A DNA stretch of 64,000 nt from Tragulus kanchil (GCA_022376925.1 JAIOJX010000001.1:620001-684000), one strand, 5' to 3'. Counted from the stretch's first letter, positions 10,129 through 22,857 are shown. The notes: generated from the letters alone by a model not told the origin. A program made the numbers and translations.

Positions 10129-13100
10129 CCTTTTCTCACAACCAGTCCCTCGAAACAGGAAACTTCCAGAAGTCTCCTAACCTCATCCATCAGAAGGCAG
10201 ACAGAATGAAAAGGACAATCAGAGAAAACTAACCAAACTGATCACACGGATCATAGCCATGTCTAACTCAATGAAGCTATGAACCATGCTGTGTAGGGCC
10301 ACCCAGGACAGGCCACAGTAGAGAGTTTTGACCAAAAAAAATGGTCCACTGGAGAAGGGAATGGCAAACCACTTCAGTATTCTTGCCTTGAGAACCCCAT
10401 GAACAGTATGAAAAGGCAAAAAGATATGACACAGACAGATGAACTCCCCAGGTCTGTATGTGCCCAATATGCTACTGGAGAAGAGAAATAACTCCAAAAG
10501 GAATGGAAAGGCTGAACCAAAGCAGAAACAACACCCAGTTGTGAGTGTGTCTGGTAGTGAAAGTAAAGTCCGATGCTTCAAAGAACAGTGTTGCATAAGA
10601 ACCTGGAATGTTAGGTCCAGGAATCAAGGTAAATTGAAAGTGATCAAATGGGAGATGGAAAGAATGAACATTGACATTTTAGGAATCAGTGAATTAAAAT
10701 GGACATGAATAGGCAAATTTAATTCAGATGACCATTATATCTATTACTGTGGGCAAGAATTCCTTAGAAGAAATGGAGTAGCCCTCATAGTCAACAGAAG
10801 AATTTGAAATGCAGTACTCTGGTGCAATCTCAAAAACAACAGAATGATCTTGGTTCGTTTCCAAGGCAAACCAATATCACAGTAATCCAAATCTATGCCT
10901 CAACCACTAATGCTGAAGAAGCTGAAGTTGAACTGTTGTATGAATACCTACAAGATCTTCTAGAACTAACACCATAAGAAAATGTTCTTTTCATCATAGG
11001 GAACTGGATGCAAAAGTAGGAAGTCAAGAGATACCTGTAATTAATAGGCAAGTTTGGCCTTAGAGTACAAAATGAAGCAGGACAAAGGCTAACAGAGTTT
11101 TGCCAAGAGAATGCACTGGTCATAGCAAACACCCTCTCCCAACAAAACAAGAGGTGACTCTACACATGGACTTCACCAGATGGTCAATACCGAAATCAGA
11201 TTGATTATATTCTTGGCAGCTGAAGATGGAGAAGCTCTATACCTTCAGCAAAAACAAGATCTGGAGTTGACTGTGGCTTGGCTCATGAACTTCTTATTGC
11301 AAAATTCAGACATAAATTGAAGAAAGTAGGGAAAACTACTAGGCCATTCAGGTATAATAACCTAAATCAAATTCCTTGTGATTATACAGTGGAAGTTACA
11401 AATAGATTCAAGGGATTAGATCTGATAGAGTGCCTGAAGAACTATGAATGGAGGTTCACGACATTGTACAGAAGGCAGTGACCAAAACCATTCCCAGCAA
11501 AAAGGCAAAATAGTTGTCTGATGAGGCCTTACAAATAGCTGAGAAAAGAAGAGATGTGAAAGGCAAAGGAGAAAAGAGAAGATACACCAATCTGAATGCA
11601 GAGTTTCAGAGAATACTAAGGAGAGATAAGAAAGTTTTCTTAAATGAACAATGCAAAAAAACCAGAGGAAAACAATAGAATGGGAAAGACTAGAGATCTA
11701 TACAAGAAAATCAGAGATACCAGTGAAACATTTCATGCAAAACCGGGCACAATAAAGGGCAGAAACTTTATGGACCTAACGAAAGCAGAAGATATTAAGA
11801 AGAGGCGGAAAGAATACTCAGAAGGACTATACAAAGAAGATCTTAATGAGCCAGATGACCACAATGGTGTGATCACTCACCTAAAGCCAGACATCTTAGA
11901 CAGCAAAGTCAAGTGGGCCCTAGAAAGCATTACTATGAACAAAGCTATAGAGGTGATGTAATTCCAGCTGAGCTATTTCAAATGTTAAAAGATAATGGGA
12001 TTTAGGTCGATGTGTGGCAGTAAACAACAAAACCCTGTAAAAAATATAATAATAAAATTTGTATGAAAAAAAAAAAGATGATGCCATTACAAATGCCAGC
12101 AAATCTGGAAAACTCAGCAGTGGCCTCAGGACTGGAAAAGGTCAGTTTTCATTCCAATCCCAAAGAAGGGCAATGCCAAAGATTGTTCAAACTACCACAC
12201 CATTGCACTCATTTCACATGCTAGCAAAGAAATGATCAAAATCCTCCAAGCTAGGCTTCAACAGTATGTGAACTGAGAACTTCCAGATGTACAAGCTGGG
12301 TTTAGGAAAGGCAGAGGAACCAGAGATCAAATTGCCAACATCTGTTGGATCATAGAAAGAGCAAGAGAATTCCAGAAAACATCTATTTCTGCTTCATTGA
12401 CTACACTAAAGTCTTTGTGTGGATCAGAACAAACTGGAAAATTCTGAAAGAGATGAGAATACCAGACACCTTATCACCATCCTGTGAACTCTGTATGCAA
12501 AACAAGAAAGAACAGTTAGAACTGGACATGGAACAATGGACTGATTCCAAGTTGGGAAAGGAGTATGTCAAGGCTGTGTATTGTTACCCTGCTTATTTAA
12601 CTTCTATGCAGAGAACATCATGCAGAATGCCAGTCTAGATGAAGCACAAGCTGGAGTCAAGACTGTGGGGAGAAATACCAATAACCTCAATATACAGATG
12701 ATACCATCCTATGGCACAAAGTGAAGGGGAACAAAAGAAGCTCTTGATGAAGGTGAAAGAGAGTGAAAAAGCTAGGCTAAAACCCAACATTCAAAAAACG
12801 AAGATCATTGCATATGGTCCCATCCCTTCACAGCAAACAGATGGACAAACAATGGAAACAGTGACAGACTTTATTTTCTTGGGCTCCAGAATCACTGTGG
12901 ATGGTGACTGTAGCCATGAAATGAAAAGATGCTTGCTCCTTGGAAGAAAAGCTATGGCAAACATAGATAGTGTATTCAAAGGCAGAGACATCACTTTGCT
13001 GACAAAAGTCTGTCTAGTCAAAGCTATGGTTTTCCCAGTAGTCATGTGTGGATGTGGAACCTAAAGAAGTCTGAGTGCTGAATTAACCCCTTTGAACTGT

Positions 13101-13441
13101 GATGTTAGAGAAGACTCTTGAGAGTCGCTTTGACTACAAGGATATCAAACCAGTCAATCCTAAAGGAAATTGACCCTAAATATTCAGTGGAAGGACTGAT
13201 GCTAAATCTGAAGCTCCAATACTTTGGCCACCTGATGCGAACAGACGACTCATTGGAAAAGACCCCGATGTTAGGACAAATAGAAAGCAGAAGGAGAAGG
13301 GGGACAACAGAGGATGACATGGTTGGATGGCATCACTGAGTCCATGGACATAAGTTTGAGCAGGCTGCAGGAGATGGTGAAGGGCAGGGAAACCTGGCAT
13401 GCCAGTCGCAAAGAGTCGGACAAGACTGAGTGATTGAACTG
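10129..13441 (+). mobile_element. BovB (RTE) LINE, nearly full length, inactive
   Basis: About 3.3 kb of BovB on the plus strand. Readable blocks in order: endonuclease start (IRTWNVRSRNQGKL, DILGISELKW at 10600-10706), mid endonuclease (10860-11300), linker/RT (11280-11960), RT palm (12120-12420, with VQAGFRKGRGTRDQIANI and FCFIDYTKVF) and the C-terminal region (12711-13064). Many stops and frameshifts break it, so it cannot encode an active enzyme. It is inserted in the L1 and flanked by the exact duplication aataattagca (10118-10128 and 13442-13452). A tiny L1 3' end is inserted in its RT region at about 11998. Confidence 0.93.
11998..12075 (+). mobile_element. Very short 5'-truncated L1 insertion inside BovB
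   Basis: BovB sequence is interrupted after 'aaagataatg' by ~78 bases resembling a ruminant L1 3' terminus ('atgtgtggcagtaaacaaca', 'ataataaaatttgtatg'), closed by an A tract. BovB then resumes at 'agatgatgcc', giving a possible duplication aagataatg/aagatgatg. Confidence 0.6.
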
Positions 13442-13842
13442 AATAATTAGCAGTGTTGATCATCTTTTCATATGCCTATTGCCTATCTGTTTGTCTTGTT
13501 TGGAGAAATGTCTATGTAGATCTCCCTATTTTTCAATTGGGTTGTTTGCTTTTTCTTATTGAGTTGTATGAGCTGTTTGAATTTTTTTTTTTAAATAAGC
13601 CCTTGTCTGTCATATCATTTGCAAATATTTTCTGCTAGTCTATAAGTTGTATTTTCATTTATTTATGGTTTCCTTTGCTATGTAAAAGCTTTTAAGTTTC
13701 ATTAGGTCCCATTTGTTCATTTTTGCTTTTATTTCTATTGCCTTGGGAGACTAACCTAAGAAAACATAGAAATAATTTATGTCAGAGAATGTTTTTGCCT
13801 ATGATCTATTTTAGGAGTTTTATCTCCACCTCCCTCATGCTC

Positions 13843-14020
13843 AGAGGATCAAGAATCTGCCTGCTATGCAGGAAACCCAAGTTCAATCCCTGGGTTGGGA
13901 AGATTCCCTGGAGAAGGAAGTGGCAACCTGCTCCAGTACTCTTTGCCTGGCAAATCTCTGGCAGGTTACAGTCCATGGGATCGCAAAGAGTCAGACACGT
14001 TTGAACAACTAACATTTTCA
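13843..14020 (+). repeat. Bov-tA SINE
   Basis: Plus-strand Bov-tA ('aatctgcctgctatgcagga', 'gggttgggaagattccctgg', 'agtccatgggatcgcaaaga') inserted in the L1. Confidence 0.88.
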
Positions 14021-14807
14021 CTTTCAGGAGTTTCATGGAGTCATGTTTTATGTTTAAGTCCTTAAGCCATTTTAAGTTTATTTTTATTTATGGTAAGAAA
14101 GTGTGTTCCAACTTCATTGATTTACATGTGGCTGTTCAGCTTTCCCAGCACCACTTTCTGAAAAAACTGTCTTTTCCCCATTATATATTTTTGCCTCCTT
14201 TGTTAAACATTAATTGATCATAGGTGTGTGGGCTCTCTGTTCTGTTTCACTGATCCATATGTCTGTTTTTGTGTCAGTATCATTCTGCTTTGACTACGGT
14301 AGCTTTGCAATGCTGTCTGGAGTTTGGGAGGGCTATGCCTCCTGCTTTGTTCTTTTTCTTTAGGATTGCTTTGGCAATTCTGGGTCTTTTATGGTTTCAA
14401 ATGAATTTTAGGATTATTTGTTCTAGCTCTGTGAAAAATGTACTGTGATAATGATCACATTAAATCTGTATATTGCTTTGGGTAGTATGGCCATTTTAAC
14501 AATATTAATTCTTTCAATCCAAGAGCATAAGATATCTTTCCATTTCTTTGAATCATCTTCAATTTCCTCTATTAATGTTCTTTTAGTTCTCAGCATATGT
14601 CTTTCAACTCCTTGGTCAGGTTTATTTCTAAGTGTTTTTTAATGTAATTTTAAAACAGATTGTTTACATTCCCTTTCTGATATTTCACTGTTAGTGTAAA
14701 TAAATGCAAACAATTTCTCCCCACCCCTCCACTTCCTGCAACTGATTTCTGTATGTTAATCTTAAATCCTGCTACCTTGCTGAATTTGTTGATCAGTTCT
14801 AATAGGG

Positions 14808-15178
14808 TTTTTTTTTTTTTTTTTTTTGCATTTTATTTATTTATTTATTTATTTATTTAAGGCCATTCTGGGTCTTCGCTGCTGCCGAAGGTTCTTCTCT
14901 AGCTGTAGGGAGTGGGGGCTCTCTCGTTGAGGTGAGCAGACTTCTTGTGGTGATGTCTCTTGTGGTGGAACTCGGGCTCTAGAGCACACGGGCTTCAGTA
15001 GCCGCGGCTCATGGGCTCCATAGGTGCGGCTCTGAGGCTCTGGAGCACAGGCTCCATAGTTGCAGCTCACGGGCTTAGCTGCTCTGCAGCACGTAGGGTT
15101 TTCCCAGATCAGGGATCGAACCCGTGTCTCCTGCATTGGCAGGCAAATTCACTACTGAGCTACTAGGGAAGGCCCTTT
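14808..15178 (-). repeat. CHR-2 SINE
   Basis: Minus-strand CHR-2: T tract and TTTA repeats, then 'ggccattctgggtcttcgct', several 'ggctc' modules and the tRNA-like end 'tactgagctactagggaagg'. Its right 70 bases are repeated at about 16217-16283 because of duplication D2. Confidence 0.85.
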
Positions 15179-17320
15179 AGTAGTTTTCATATGGAGTCTT
15201 TAGGGTTTTCTCTCTATGTATAGTGTCATGTCATCTGCATACAATGACAGTTTTACCTGCTTCCCTACCAGTTTGAATACCTTTTTTTTTTTCTTTTATC
15301 TGACTGCTGTGGCTAGAGTTTCAAATATTATATTGAAGAGAAGTGAGAGTGGGCTTCCTTGTCTTGTTACATATTTTAGTAGGAAGGCTTTCAGCTTTTT
15401 ACCATTGAGTATTAGATTGGTTGTGGCTTTGTCATGAATAGCTTCTATTATGTTGAGATATGTTCCCTTTATACCTACTTTGGTAAGAATTTTCCTCATA
15501 AATGGATGTTGAATTTTATTGCATCTTTTTTCTGCATCTGTTGAGATGATCATGTGGTTTTTTTTGTCTTTTCTTTTGTTGATGTGGTGTGTCACATTGA
15601 TTGATTTGTTGAACCATCTTTGTAACCCTGGGATGAATCCAGCTTGATCATGGTTTAATGATTTTTTTGTGTGTTGCTGGATTCAGTTTGTTAATACTTT
15701 GTTGAGCATTTTTGCATCTGTATTCATCAAAGATATTGAACTGTAATTTTCTTTTTTGGTAGTGTCTTTGTCTAATTTCAGTATCAGGGTGATGGTGGCT
15801 TCATAAAATGTTTTTGGAAGTGTTCCATCCTCTTAAATCTTTTGGAAAACTTTGAGAAGGATTGGTCGGTAGAAGTGCTACTTTGTATATTTTATGGAAT
15901 TCATGAATTAAGCTGTCTGGTCCTGGACTTCTGTTTGTAGAGAGTTTTTTGGATTTTTTGTTTTTACAATAGATTCTATTTCATTTCTATCATTTCTAGT
16001 GATCAGTCTGTTCAAGTTATCTATTTCTTCTTGATTCAGTTTTGGTGGTTTGTATGTTTCTAGAAAATTGTCCATTTCTTCTCGGTTGTCAAATTTGTTC
16101 GCATATAGTTCTTAGTATTCTCTTAAGATTTTTTCTATTTTGTTTGAGTTTATTTTCTCTCTTTTCTTCTTGAAGTTTCTTTACCCTTTCAAAGAACCAG
16201 CTTTTTTGCCCTTTTAATCAGGATCGAACCCGTGTCTCCTGCATTGGCAGGCAAATTCACTACTGAGCTACTAGGAAGGCCCTTTAGTAGTTTTCATATG
16301 GAGTCTTTAGGGTTTCTCTCTATGTATAGTGTCATGTCATCTGCATACAATGACAGTTTTACCTGCTTCCCTACCAGTTTGAATACCTTTTTTTTTTTCT
16401 TTTATCTGACTGCTGTGGCTAGAGTTTCAAATATTATATTGAAGAGAAGTGAGAGTGGGCTTCCTTGTCTTGTTACATATTTTAGTAGGAAGGCTTTCAG
16501 CTTTTTACCATTGAGTATTAGATTGGTTGTGGCTTTGTCATGAATAGCTTCTATTATGTTGAGATATGTTCCCTTTATACCTACTTTGGTAAGAATTTTC
16601 CTCATAAATGGATGTTGAATTTTATTGCATCTTTTTTCTGCATCTGTTGAGATGATCATGTGGTTTTTTTTGTCTTTTCTTTTGTTGATGTGGTGTGTCA
16701 CATTGATTGATTTGTTGAACCATCTTTGTAACCCTGGGATGAATCCAGCTTGATCATGGTTTAATGATTTTTTTGTGTGTTGCTGGATTCAGTTTGTTAA
16801 TACTTTGTTGAGCATTTTTGCATCTGTATTCATCAAAGATATTGAACTGTAATTTTCTTTTTTGGTAGTGTCTTTGTCTAATTTCAGTATCAGGGTGATG
16901 GTGGCTTCATAAAATGTTTTTGGAAGTGTTCCATCCTCTTAAATCTTTTGGAAAACTTTGAGAAGGATTGGTCGGTAGAAGTGCTACTTTGTATATTTTA
17001 TGGAATTCATGAATTAAGCTGTCTGGTCCTGGACTTCTGTTTGTAGAGAGTTTTTTGGATTTTTTGTTTTTACAATAGATTCTATTTCATTTCTATCATT
17101 TCTAGTGATCAGTCTGTTCAAGTTATCTATTTCTTCTTGATTCAGTTTTGGTGGTTTGTATGTTTCTAGAAAATTGTCCATTTCTTCTCGGTTGTCAAAT
17201 TTGTTCGCATATAGTTCTTAGTATTCTCTTAAGATTTTTTCTATTTTGTTTGAGTTTATTTTCTCTCTTTTCTTCTTGATGAGCTTGGCCGGAAGTTTCT
17301 TTACCCTTTCAAAGAACCAG
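15108..17320. repeat. Tandem duplication D2, about 1.1 kb unit
   Basis: Positions 15108-16200 recur as 16217-17320. The unit holds the end of a CHR-2 SINE plus L1 reverse-transcriptase sequence, so one 99-residue RT fragment appears twice (15296-15595 and 16402-16701). The junction carries an unexplained filler (cttttttgcccttttaa). The end of copy 1 lacks 12 bases (tgagcttggccg) present in copy 2, as expected for a low-quality contig end. Confidence 0.92.
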
Positions 17321-17920
17321 TTCTTGGTTTTATTGATTTTTTATTTTTAAAAAAAATCTTTATTTCCTCTCTGATCTATATTATTTCCTTCCTTATGCTG
17401 ACTTTAGGTTTTGCTTGTTCCTTTTGTTTGTTTGGGGGTTTTTTGTTTGTTCTTTTTCTAAATCTTTTAGGTGGTGGTTTAGGTTGTTTTAAAGAAAGCC
17501 TGTACTGCTATGAACTTCTGTCTAAGAATGCTTTTGCTACATCCCATAGATTTTGTATGGCTGTTTTCCTGGTCATTTGCCTCAAGGTATTTCTTCATTT
17601 TTTCTTTGATTTCATTGTTCGCCCATTGGTTTTTTATCTTTTACTCATTTCTTTTTCTGTGGTTGATTTCTAGTTTCATGCCATTGTGGTCCTAAAAGAT
17701 ACTTGAAATAATTTCTATACTGTTAAAATTGTTGAGACTTGTTTTGTGCCCTAGCGTGTCATCAATCATAGAGCAGGTTCCATGTGCACTTGAATAGAAT
17801 ATGTGTTTTGGGTTTTCAGATGTAACGTACTGAAAATATCAATTGTGGGACTGCTCTGTTGTTATCATTTAGGATCTCTGTTGCCTTATTGATTTGCTGT
17901 CTCAAAGATCTGGCCATTGA

Positions 17921-18064
17921 TGCACCCAGTATAGGAGAACCTAAATACATACAACAAATACTAACAGACAGAAAGGAATAAACTAAAATTATTGTAGTCC
18001 CATCAGTTTCTTCCTGTCTGTTAGTATTTGTTGAATGCATTTAGGTGCTTCTATACTGGGTGCA
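17921..18064. repeat. Inverted duplication (51-bp arms) in the L1
   Basis: Arm 17921-17971 is the reverse complement of 18014-18064 at 47 of 51 positions, with a 42-base spacer. The right arm and spacer match ordinary L1 sequence. The left arm replaces expected L1 sequence after 'tggccattgatg'. This is the footprint of a local template switch during replication or reverse transcription. Confidence 0.85.
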
Positions 18065-18209
18065 TATATGTTACCAAGTATAATATCCTGTTTTGTATTG
18101 ATCCTTTTATCATTATATTGTGTCTTTTTTTATCTTTCATTATGGCTTTTTGGGTGCTCCTATTTTGGGTGTATGTATCAGTTTTTAAATAATTTATGTA
18201 TATTTTTTT

Positions 18210-18527
18210 GGTTGTACTGAGTGTTTTATGTATTTTATTTTTGGCTATTCTGGGTTTTCACTGCTGCCACAGTAGCAGGGAGTAGGGGCTCCCCTTTAGT
18301 TGAGGTGAGCAGGCTTCTTGTTGGGGTGACTTCTCTTGTGAAACTTGGGCTTTAAGGCACAAAGACTCAATAGTTGTGGCTCCGAGGCTCTAGAGCACAG
18401 GCTCGATAGTTGTGACTCATGGGTTCAGTTGCTCCTCAGCATGTGGGATCTTCCCAGATCAGAGATCGAACCCATGTCTCCTACATTGGCAGGCAAACTC
18501 TTTGCCACTGAGCTACCAGGGAAGCCC
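18210..18527 (-). repeat. CHR-2 SINE, first of a head-to-tail pair
   Basis: Minus-strand CHR-2 with 'ttggctattctgggttttca', repeated 'gttgtggctc' modules and the terminal 'gctaccagggaagccc'. The next element follows immediately. Confidence 0.85.
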
Positions 18528-18844
18528 TGTGCTGAGTCTTCATTGCTACACATGGGCTTTCTCTAGTTACTGTGAGTGAGGGCTACTCTTCATTGTGGTG
18601 CATGGGCTTATTGTGGTGGCTTCTCTTGTTGCAGAGCACAGGCTTTAGGGATATGGGTTTCAGTAGTTGTAGCATTCAGGATCGGTAGTTGTGGCTCCTG
18701 GGTTCTAGAATGCAGGCTCAGTAGTTGTGTGGCCCATGGGCTTAGTTGCTCTGCACAATGTGGAATCTTCCTGGACCAGGGATCAAACCTGTGTCCCTGC
18801 ATTGGCAGATGGATTCCTATCCACTGGACCACCAGGGAAGCCCA
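18528..18844 (-). repeat. CHR-2 SINE, second of a head-to-tail pair
   Basis: Starts 'tgtgctgagtcttcattgct' and ends 'ggaccaccagggaagccc'. It abuts the preceding CHR-2 with no A/T tract of its own between them, suggesting insertion at, or template continuation from, the first element. Confidence 0.85.
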
Positions 18845-18849
18845 TGTGT

Positions 18850-19260
18850 TTTTTAAGTGTGTGATGAACCCTCCATAAAAACTCAAAAAGATGGGGTTCA
18901 GAGTGCTTCCAGGTTAGTGAATCAGAATGCATCCACATACCAGGAGAAGACACACTCCAGTCCCACGGGGGCAGAAGCTCCTGTATGTCAGACCCTGCTG
19001 GGCCTTACCCTGTGTACCTCTTCATCTGGCTGCTGTCCATCCATATCCTTTATAATAAACTCGTAAACACTGAAGTGAAAGGTCCTGTAAGTTCTGTGAG
19101 CTGCTCTAGTAAATCAGTGGAACCCAAAGTGTTGTTAGGAACCTCAGATTTATAGCTAGATGATCAGAAGCAAAGGTAACAGCCTAGACTTGGAATAGAC
19201 ATCTAAACTTATACGTGCAGTTTTGTGGGACTTAGCCCCTTCACTTGTGTGACCAAGTCA
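18850..19260 (+). repeat. Endogenous retrovirus LTR remnant
   Basis: The stretch follows a known mammalian LTR pattern: 'ccctccataaaaactc', 'acagaagctcctg'-like words, 'tatcctttataataaac' carrying AATAAA, then 'gtgagctgctctagtaaatc' and 'ggaacctcagatttatagct'. No internal retroviral genes adjoin it, so it is probably a solo LTR. The family is not named with confidence. Confidence 0.6.
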
Positions 19261-19671
19261 GTGTCCAATAATTTGGAGTAAAGTGTCCTTCCAGAGGCCA
19301 GTAAGAACACTTCTTTCCACTCTTGCATCCCCTATCATAGTGCCTAGTCAGAAGAAGCCATTTTGTTCAGTGACTCTTATGAGAGAACTGGAGGAAGAAG
19401 TTCATTGGAAATCAGGCAGTGACAGAACTAGAATTCTCAAGTGGTTTATCTATACTTTACAGTCAAAACATATTCTAGTGGATACTGATGGAACTGAGAC
19501 AAGGCTACTGAAAGGAGCCTGTTGACAACTGTCTGATTTCATGCAGTGGTTGATGGGGGGACAGTATTGAACAGGCAATTTCCTTTCCTCAGATAGGTGC
19601 TGGAAACACCATCACTCTACCATTCCCCCACAAAAACAAAAAGATGACATTTTAAGCAAAAGCTCAGTCCA

Positions 19672-20315
19672 TTCAGGCTGCTATAACAAAAGACCATAGA
19701 ATGGGTGGCTTAAACAACAGACATTTATTTCTCAAAGTTCTGGAGGCTGGCAGTCCAAGATCAAGGTGCTGGCAGATTCAGTGTCTGGTGATGGCCTTCT
19801 TCCTGGTTTAAAGAGGGTAGCCTTCTTATCATACCCTCACATGAAGAAACAAGGGAGCTCTCTAGAGTCTATTTTTTTTTAAAACATTTATTTATTTTTT
19901 GCGGGGGTGGGGAGGAAGCAGGCGGGCAGGCCACTGCTATTGGTCTTTCATTTCTCTATTTTCATCCGTCTTTGTTCTTTGGCTCCTGTGGGCCTCCCAT
20001 CGCGGTGGCGTCTGTCGTTGCAGAGCACTGGCTCTGGGCGCATGCGCTCCAGAGCTCCAGCTCGGTAATTGGACACATCAGTCCAGCTGCTCCGCAGCAC
20101 GTGGGATCTTCCCAGGCTAGGGATCGAACCGGCACCCCTTGCACTGCAAGGCGGTGTCCTTACCCACTGGACCACCAGGGAATCCCTCTAGAGTCTATTT
20201 TATCAGAGCACTAATCTTACTCATGATGGCCTCGCACTCATGACTTAATCACCTCCAAAGACCCCCACCTCCAAATACTATCACCTTGAGGGTTAGGATT
20301 TCAATCCATAACAGG
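19672..20315 (-). repeat. MaLR-type LTR (ERVL class), split by a SINE
   Basis: Plus-strand sequence reads 'ccattcaggctgctataaca', 'tttatttctcaaagttctgg', then after a SINE 'cactaatcttactcatgatg' and 'gggttaggatttcaatccat', which is an MST/MLT1-like LTR in antisense. A similar element lies at 61486-61740. Confidence 0.7.
19876..20186 (-). repeat. CHR-related T+ SINE, copy 2
   Basis: Inserted in the MaLR LTR with a perfect duplication tctagagtctatttt at 19861-19875 and 20187-20201. Minus-strand head, AAAT-rich tail, low divergence from copy 1. Confidence 0.9.
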
Positions 20316-20426
20316 GAGGATCCTTCTTGCCATCTTTCAGCAGGCTAGAGTCTACATTGCTGTGAATAAACCAAGATAGTCATTGATATTCAAAATACCA
20401 TTATTGTTTGAGACCAAATGTTCTTT

Positions 20427-21044
20427 TTTTTTGTTTATTGAGCTATTTATTAACAAATTATTTATTTATTATTAAGGCATTTTGGGCTCAACAAACATGC
20501 TTCTGTCTGCATGGCCAGACATTTTTTTAATTGTTCAAGTGTCTCTATGACATTTGGTTTTTTTTTTTAATTTTTTTTACAGAGTATTGTTGTCTACTGC
20601 CACACATCAACCCAAATCCTCCATAAGTATACACACATCCCCCTCCCCAACCTCCCCCCAACCTCCCTCCCCATCTCACCTGTCCAGGTCACCACAGAAC
20701 CCATCTGAGACCCCCTAGTCCCACAGCATGTTCCCCTCCCTCACCCCAATGTCTGTAAGACATGTTCTCCATATCTGCCTCTCCATTGCTACTATGTCTG
20801 TTCATTTATCAGCACCATCTTTCTAGATTCCATATATATGTGTCAGTATACAATATTTATCTTTCTCTCTCTGACATATTTCACTGTGTATAATAGGTTC
20901 TAGATTCATTCACCTCATTAGAACTGATTCAAATGCATTTCTTTTTATGGCTGAATAATATTCCATCACCTGTCGATGGACATCTAGGCTGCTTCCATGT
21001 TCTAGCTATTGTAAATAGTGCTGCAATCAACAATGGGGTACATG
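20427..21044 (-). mobile_element. L1 LINE, 5'-truncated, antisense
   Basis: About 620 bases of L1 3' end on the minus strand, beginning with a T tract and including the conserved 'ttatggctgaataatattcc' and 'ctattgtaaatagtgctgca' blocks. The flanks repeat gagaccaaatgttct / gagaccaagtgttct, a target-site duplication showing a single insertion event. Confidence 0.85.
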
Positions 21045-21335
21045 TGAGACCAAGTGTTCTTTAAAGCAGCATTTCTAAGAACTGCTGAACAGAGGCTAAT
21101 AAAAGGTTGCCTGGTAAGCTAAGTTCAGGGAATGCTAGGTTACACAAAAATGAACAAGTTTCTTTCCTGTAAGACTAAAGCTTTTCATAAGCTCATGTGA
21201 AGTATCACTCCTTGGAAAGGACTATTCTAACACTTGCCAACTGTACCAGCAAATCTGTGTAGCAAATAGCATCTCTCAAGGAAGGGGAACATTCTCCAGA
21301 GACCTGGAGAAACACTGCCTTAAGAGACCAAGGAA

Positions 21336-21657
21336 GGGCTTCCCTGGTGGTCCAGTGGGTAAGGACACCGCCTTGCAGGGCAAGGGGCGCCAGTTCGATC
21401 CTAGGCCTGGGAAGATCCCATGTGCCGCGGAGCGGCTGGACCGATATATCCAATTTCCGAGCCGGAGCTCTGGAGCGCATGCGCCCAGAGCCAGTGCTCT
21501 GCGACAACAGAGGCCACCACGATGGGAGGCCCACACGGACAAAAGAACAAAGATGGATGAAAATAGACAAATGAAAGCCCAACAGAAGTAGCCCGCCTGC
21601 TCCCCTCCCTCCCCACCCACCCCCAAAATAAATAAATAAAAAAATCTTTAAAAAAAG
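21336..21657 (+). repeat. CHR-related T+ SINE, copy 3
   Basis: Full-length plus-strand copy with tail AAAT repeats, then aaatcttta and an A tract. Target-site duplication agagaccaaggaa (21323-21335) / agagaccagggaa (21658-21670). Confidence 0.92.
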
Positions 21658-21670
21658 AGAGACCAGGGAA

Positions 21671-22857
21671 ACAGCGCTACATTCTTATTTGAGTATCTTG
21701 TGTTAATAGTAAAATAATGTAATTAAATATTTTACAACTACATTTACATCATATACAAATCTAAATTACATGAAAAGTACCAATTGAAAGTGGTGTTGGA
21801 TTCACACTAGCAATCACTACATGATCAAAGAGACTGCTTTATTACAATATTATTTTTACTGAGGTAAATACTGAAGACTGACTGTTTTAATTTTTTTCTC
21901 CCAGAGAAGTATGCTCCCTTTAGGACTCCTAACACTTCAAACAATTGTTCCTTCCTATCTTTAAACTCAGTCCCGTCTCAATTTAAGTCATAATCTATTA
22001 GCAACATTGATTTCAATCTTATTCTTCTTAGCTATTATGATGACATACAGGGAAACAAAAGACTTATCAATGAAGCTTAATACTTACCAACTGTTTTTAT
22101 TTTTTATTAGGGACCATGATTAGCACTGAATCTCAGTCTTCAGGGAAAAGCTGAGGTGATAACTATGATCTCATCCTCCATTTAGAGGCTAAGAAGCTGT
22201 AAGTGGGCTCTGAGAGATGCTAAGTTCAATCACTTGGTTAACTAGTGACTGAGACAGACCTCTCCACTGGAAAGGTAGTTTTCCCTTGGTAACAGGTAGG
22301 TCAGTTGTGGAGTGATATGCTGGCACCATTAGAATACCCCACTACCCCACAATCTTCTAAGAGCTTTACATCCACTGATGACAAAGGCCCTGGTGTGCCA
22401 TCATGTTACTCTCATGTATCTAATCCACACAGTTCCTATAACATTTAATAAACTGTGATTATTATGCTCAGTATTCAGAGGGCATCTGAAGTTGCATGGC
22501 ACTTAATTTAAAAGACTTTAAGGCCTGTTCAGTTGTCACTTGCTAATTTTATTAGCATCAGCTTCCAAGTCTATAGTTCAGTGGTTCCCAACTCTGGCTG
22601 CTGCTCAAACATCTCGAAGCTGCCACACTAGTACCTGTGCAGTGAGAGCCTCCAGGACGGCAGTCAGGGAAGCAAGGATGAGAACCCCGGCTCTCAATCA
22701 TCATAATGGCAGGTATCTACCACTGAAAATTCAAGAAGGTAGAGTTTTGGTAAGTCAACAAGCTATCTTTACAGTTTCCTAAAAATATGAAGAAAGTACA
22801 GCATTGTTAAGTTTTCACTAGAAAAATATTGCTCTTGAAATTCATGATTCCTTAAGT
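21671..22857. other. Intergenic DNA, no gene recognised
   Basis: AT-rich sequence without a recognisable exon, LINE or SINE. The open frame at 22540-22782 has no known similarity and no start context or splice support. Confidence 0.35.

Larger units (their letters stand above)
8985..18185 (-). mobile_element. L1 LINE, antisense, broken by nested insertions
   Basis: The 3' end begins near 8990 ('cttttattgaagtatagttg') and the element runs rightward on the minus strand for about 3.9 kb of L1 sequence once insertions and duplication D2 are removed. Reverse-transcriptase coding is clear at 15296-15595 (minus), with [18 protein letters not shown] and [13 protein letters not shown]. Frames are broken throughout, so it is inactive. 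Insertions inside it: Bov-tA (9690-9884), CHR (9911-10035), BovB (10129-13441), Bov-tA (13843-14020) and CHR-2 (14808-15178). Sequence left of 8985 is not L1. The 5' part of the element is missing beyond 18185. Confidence 0.88.
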
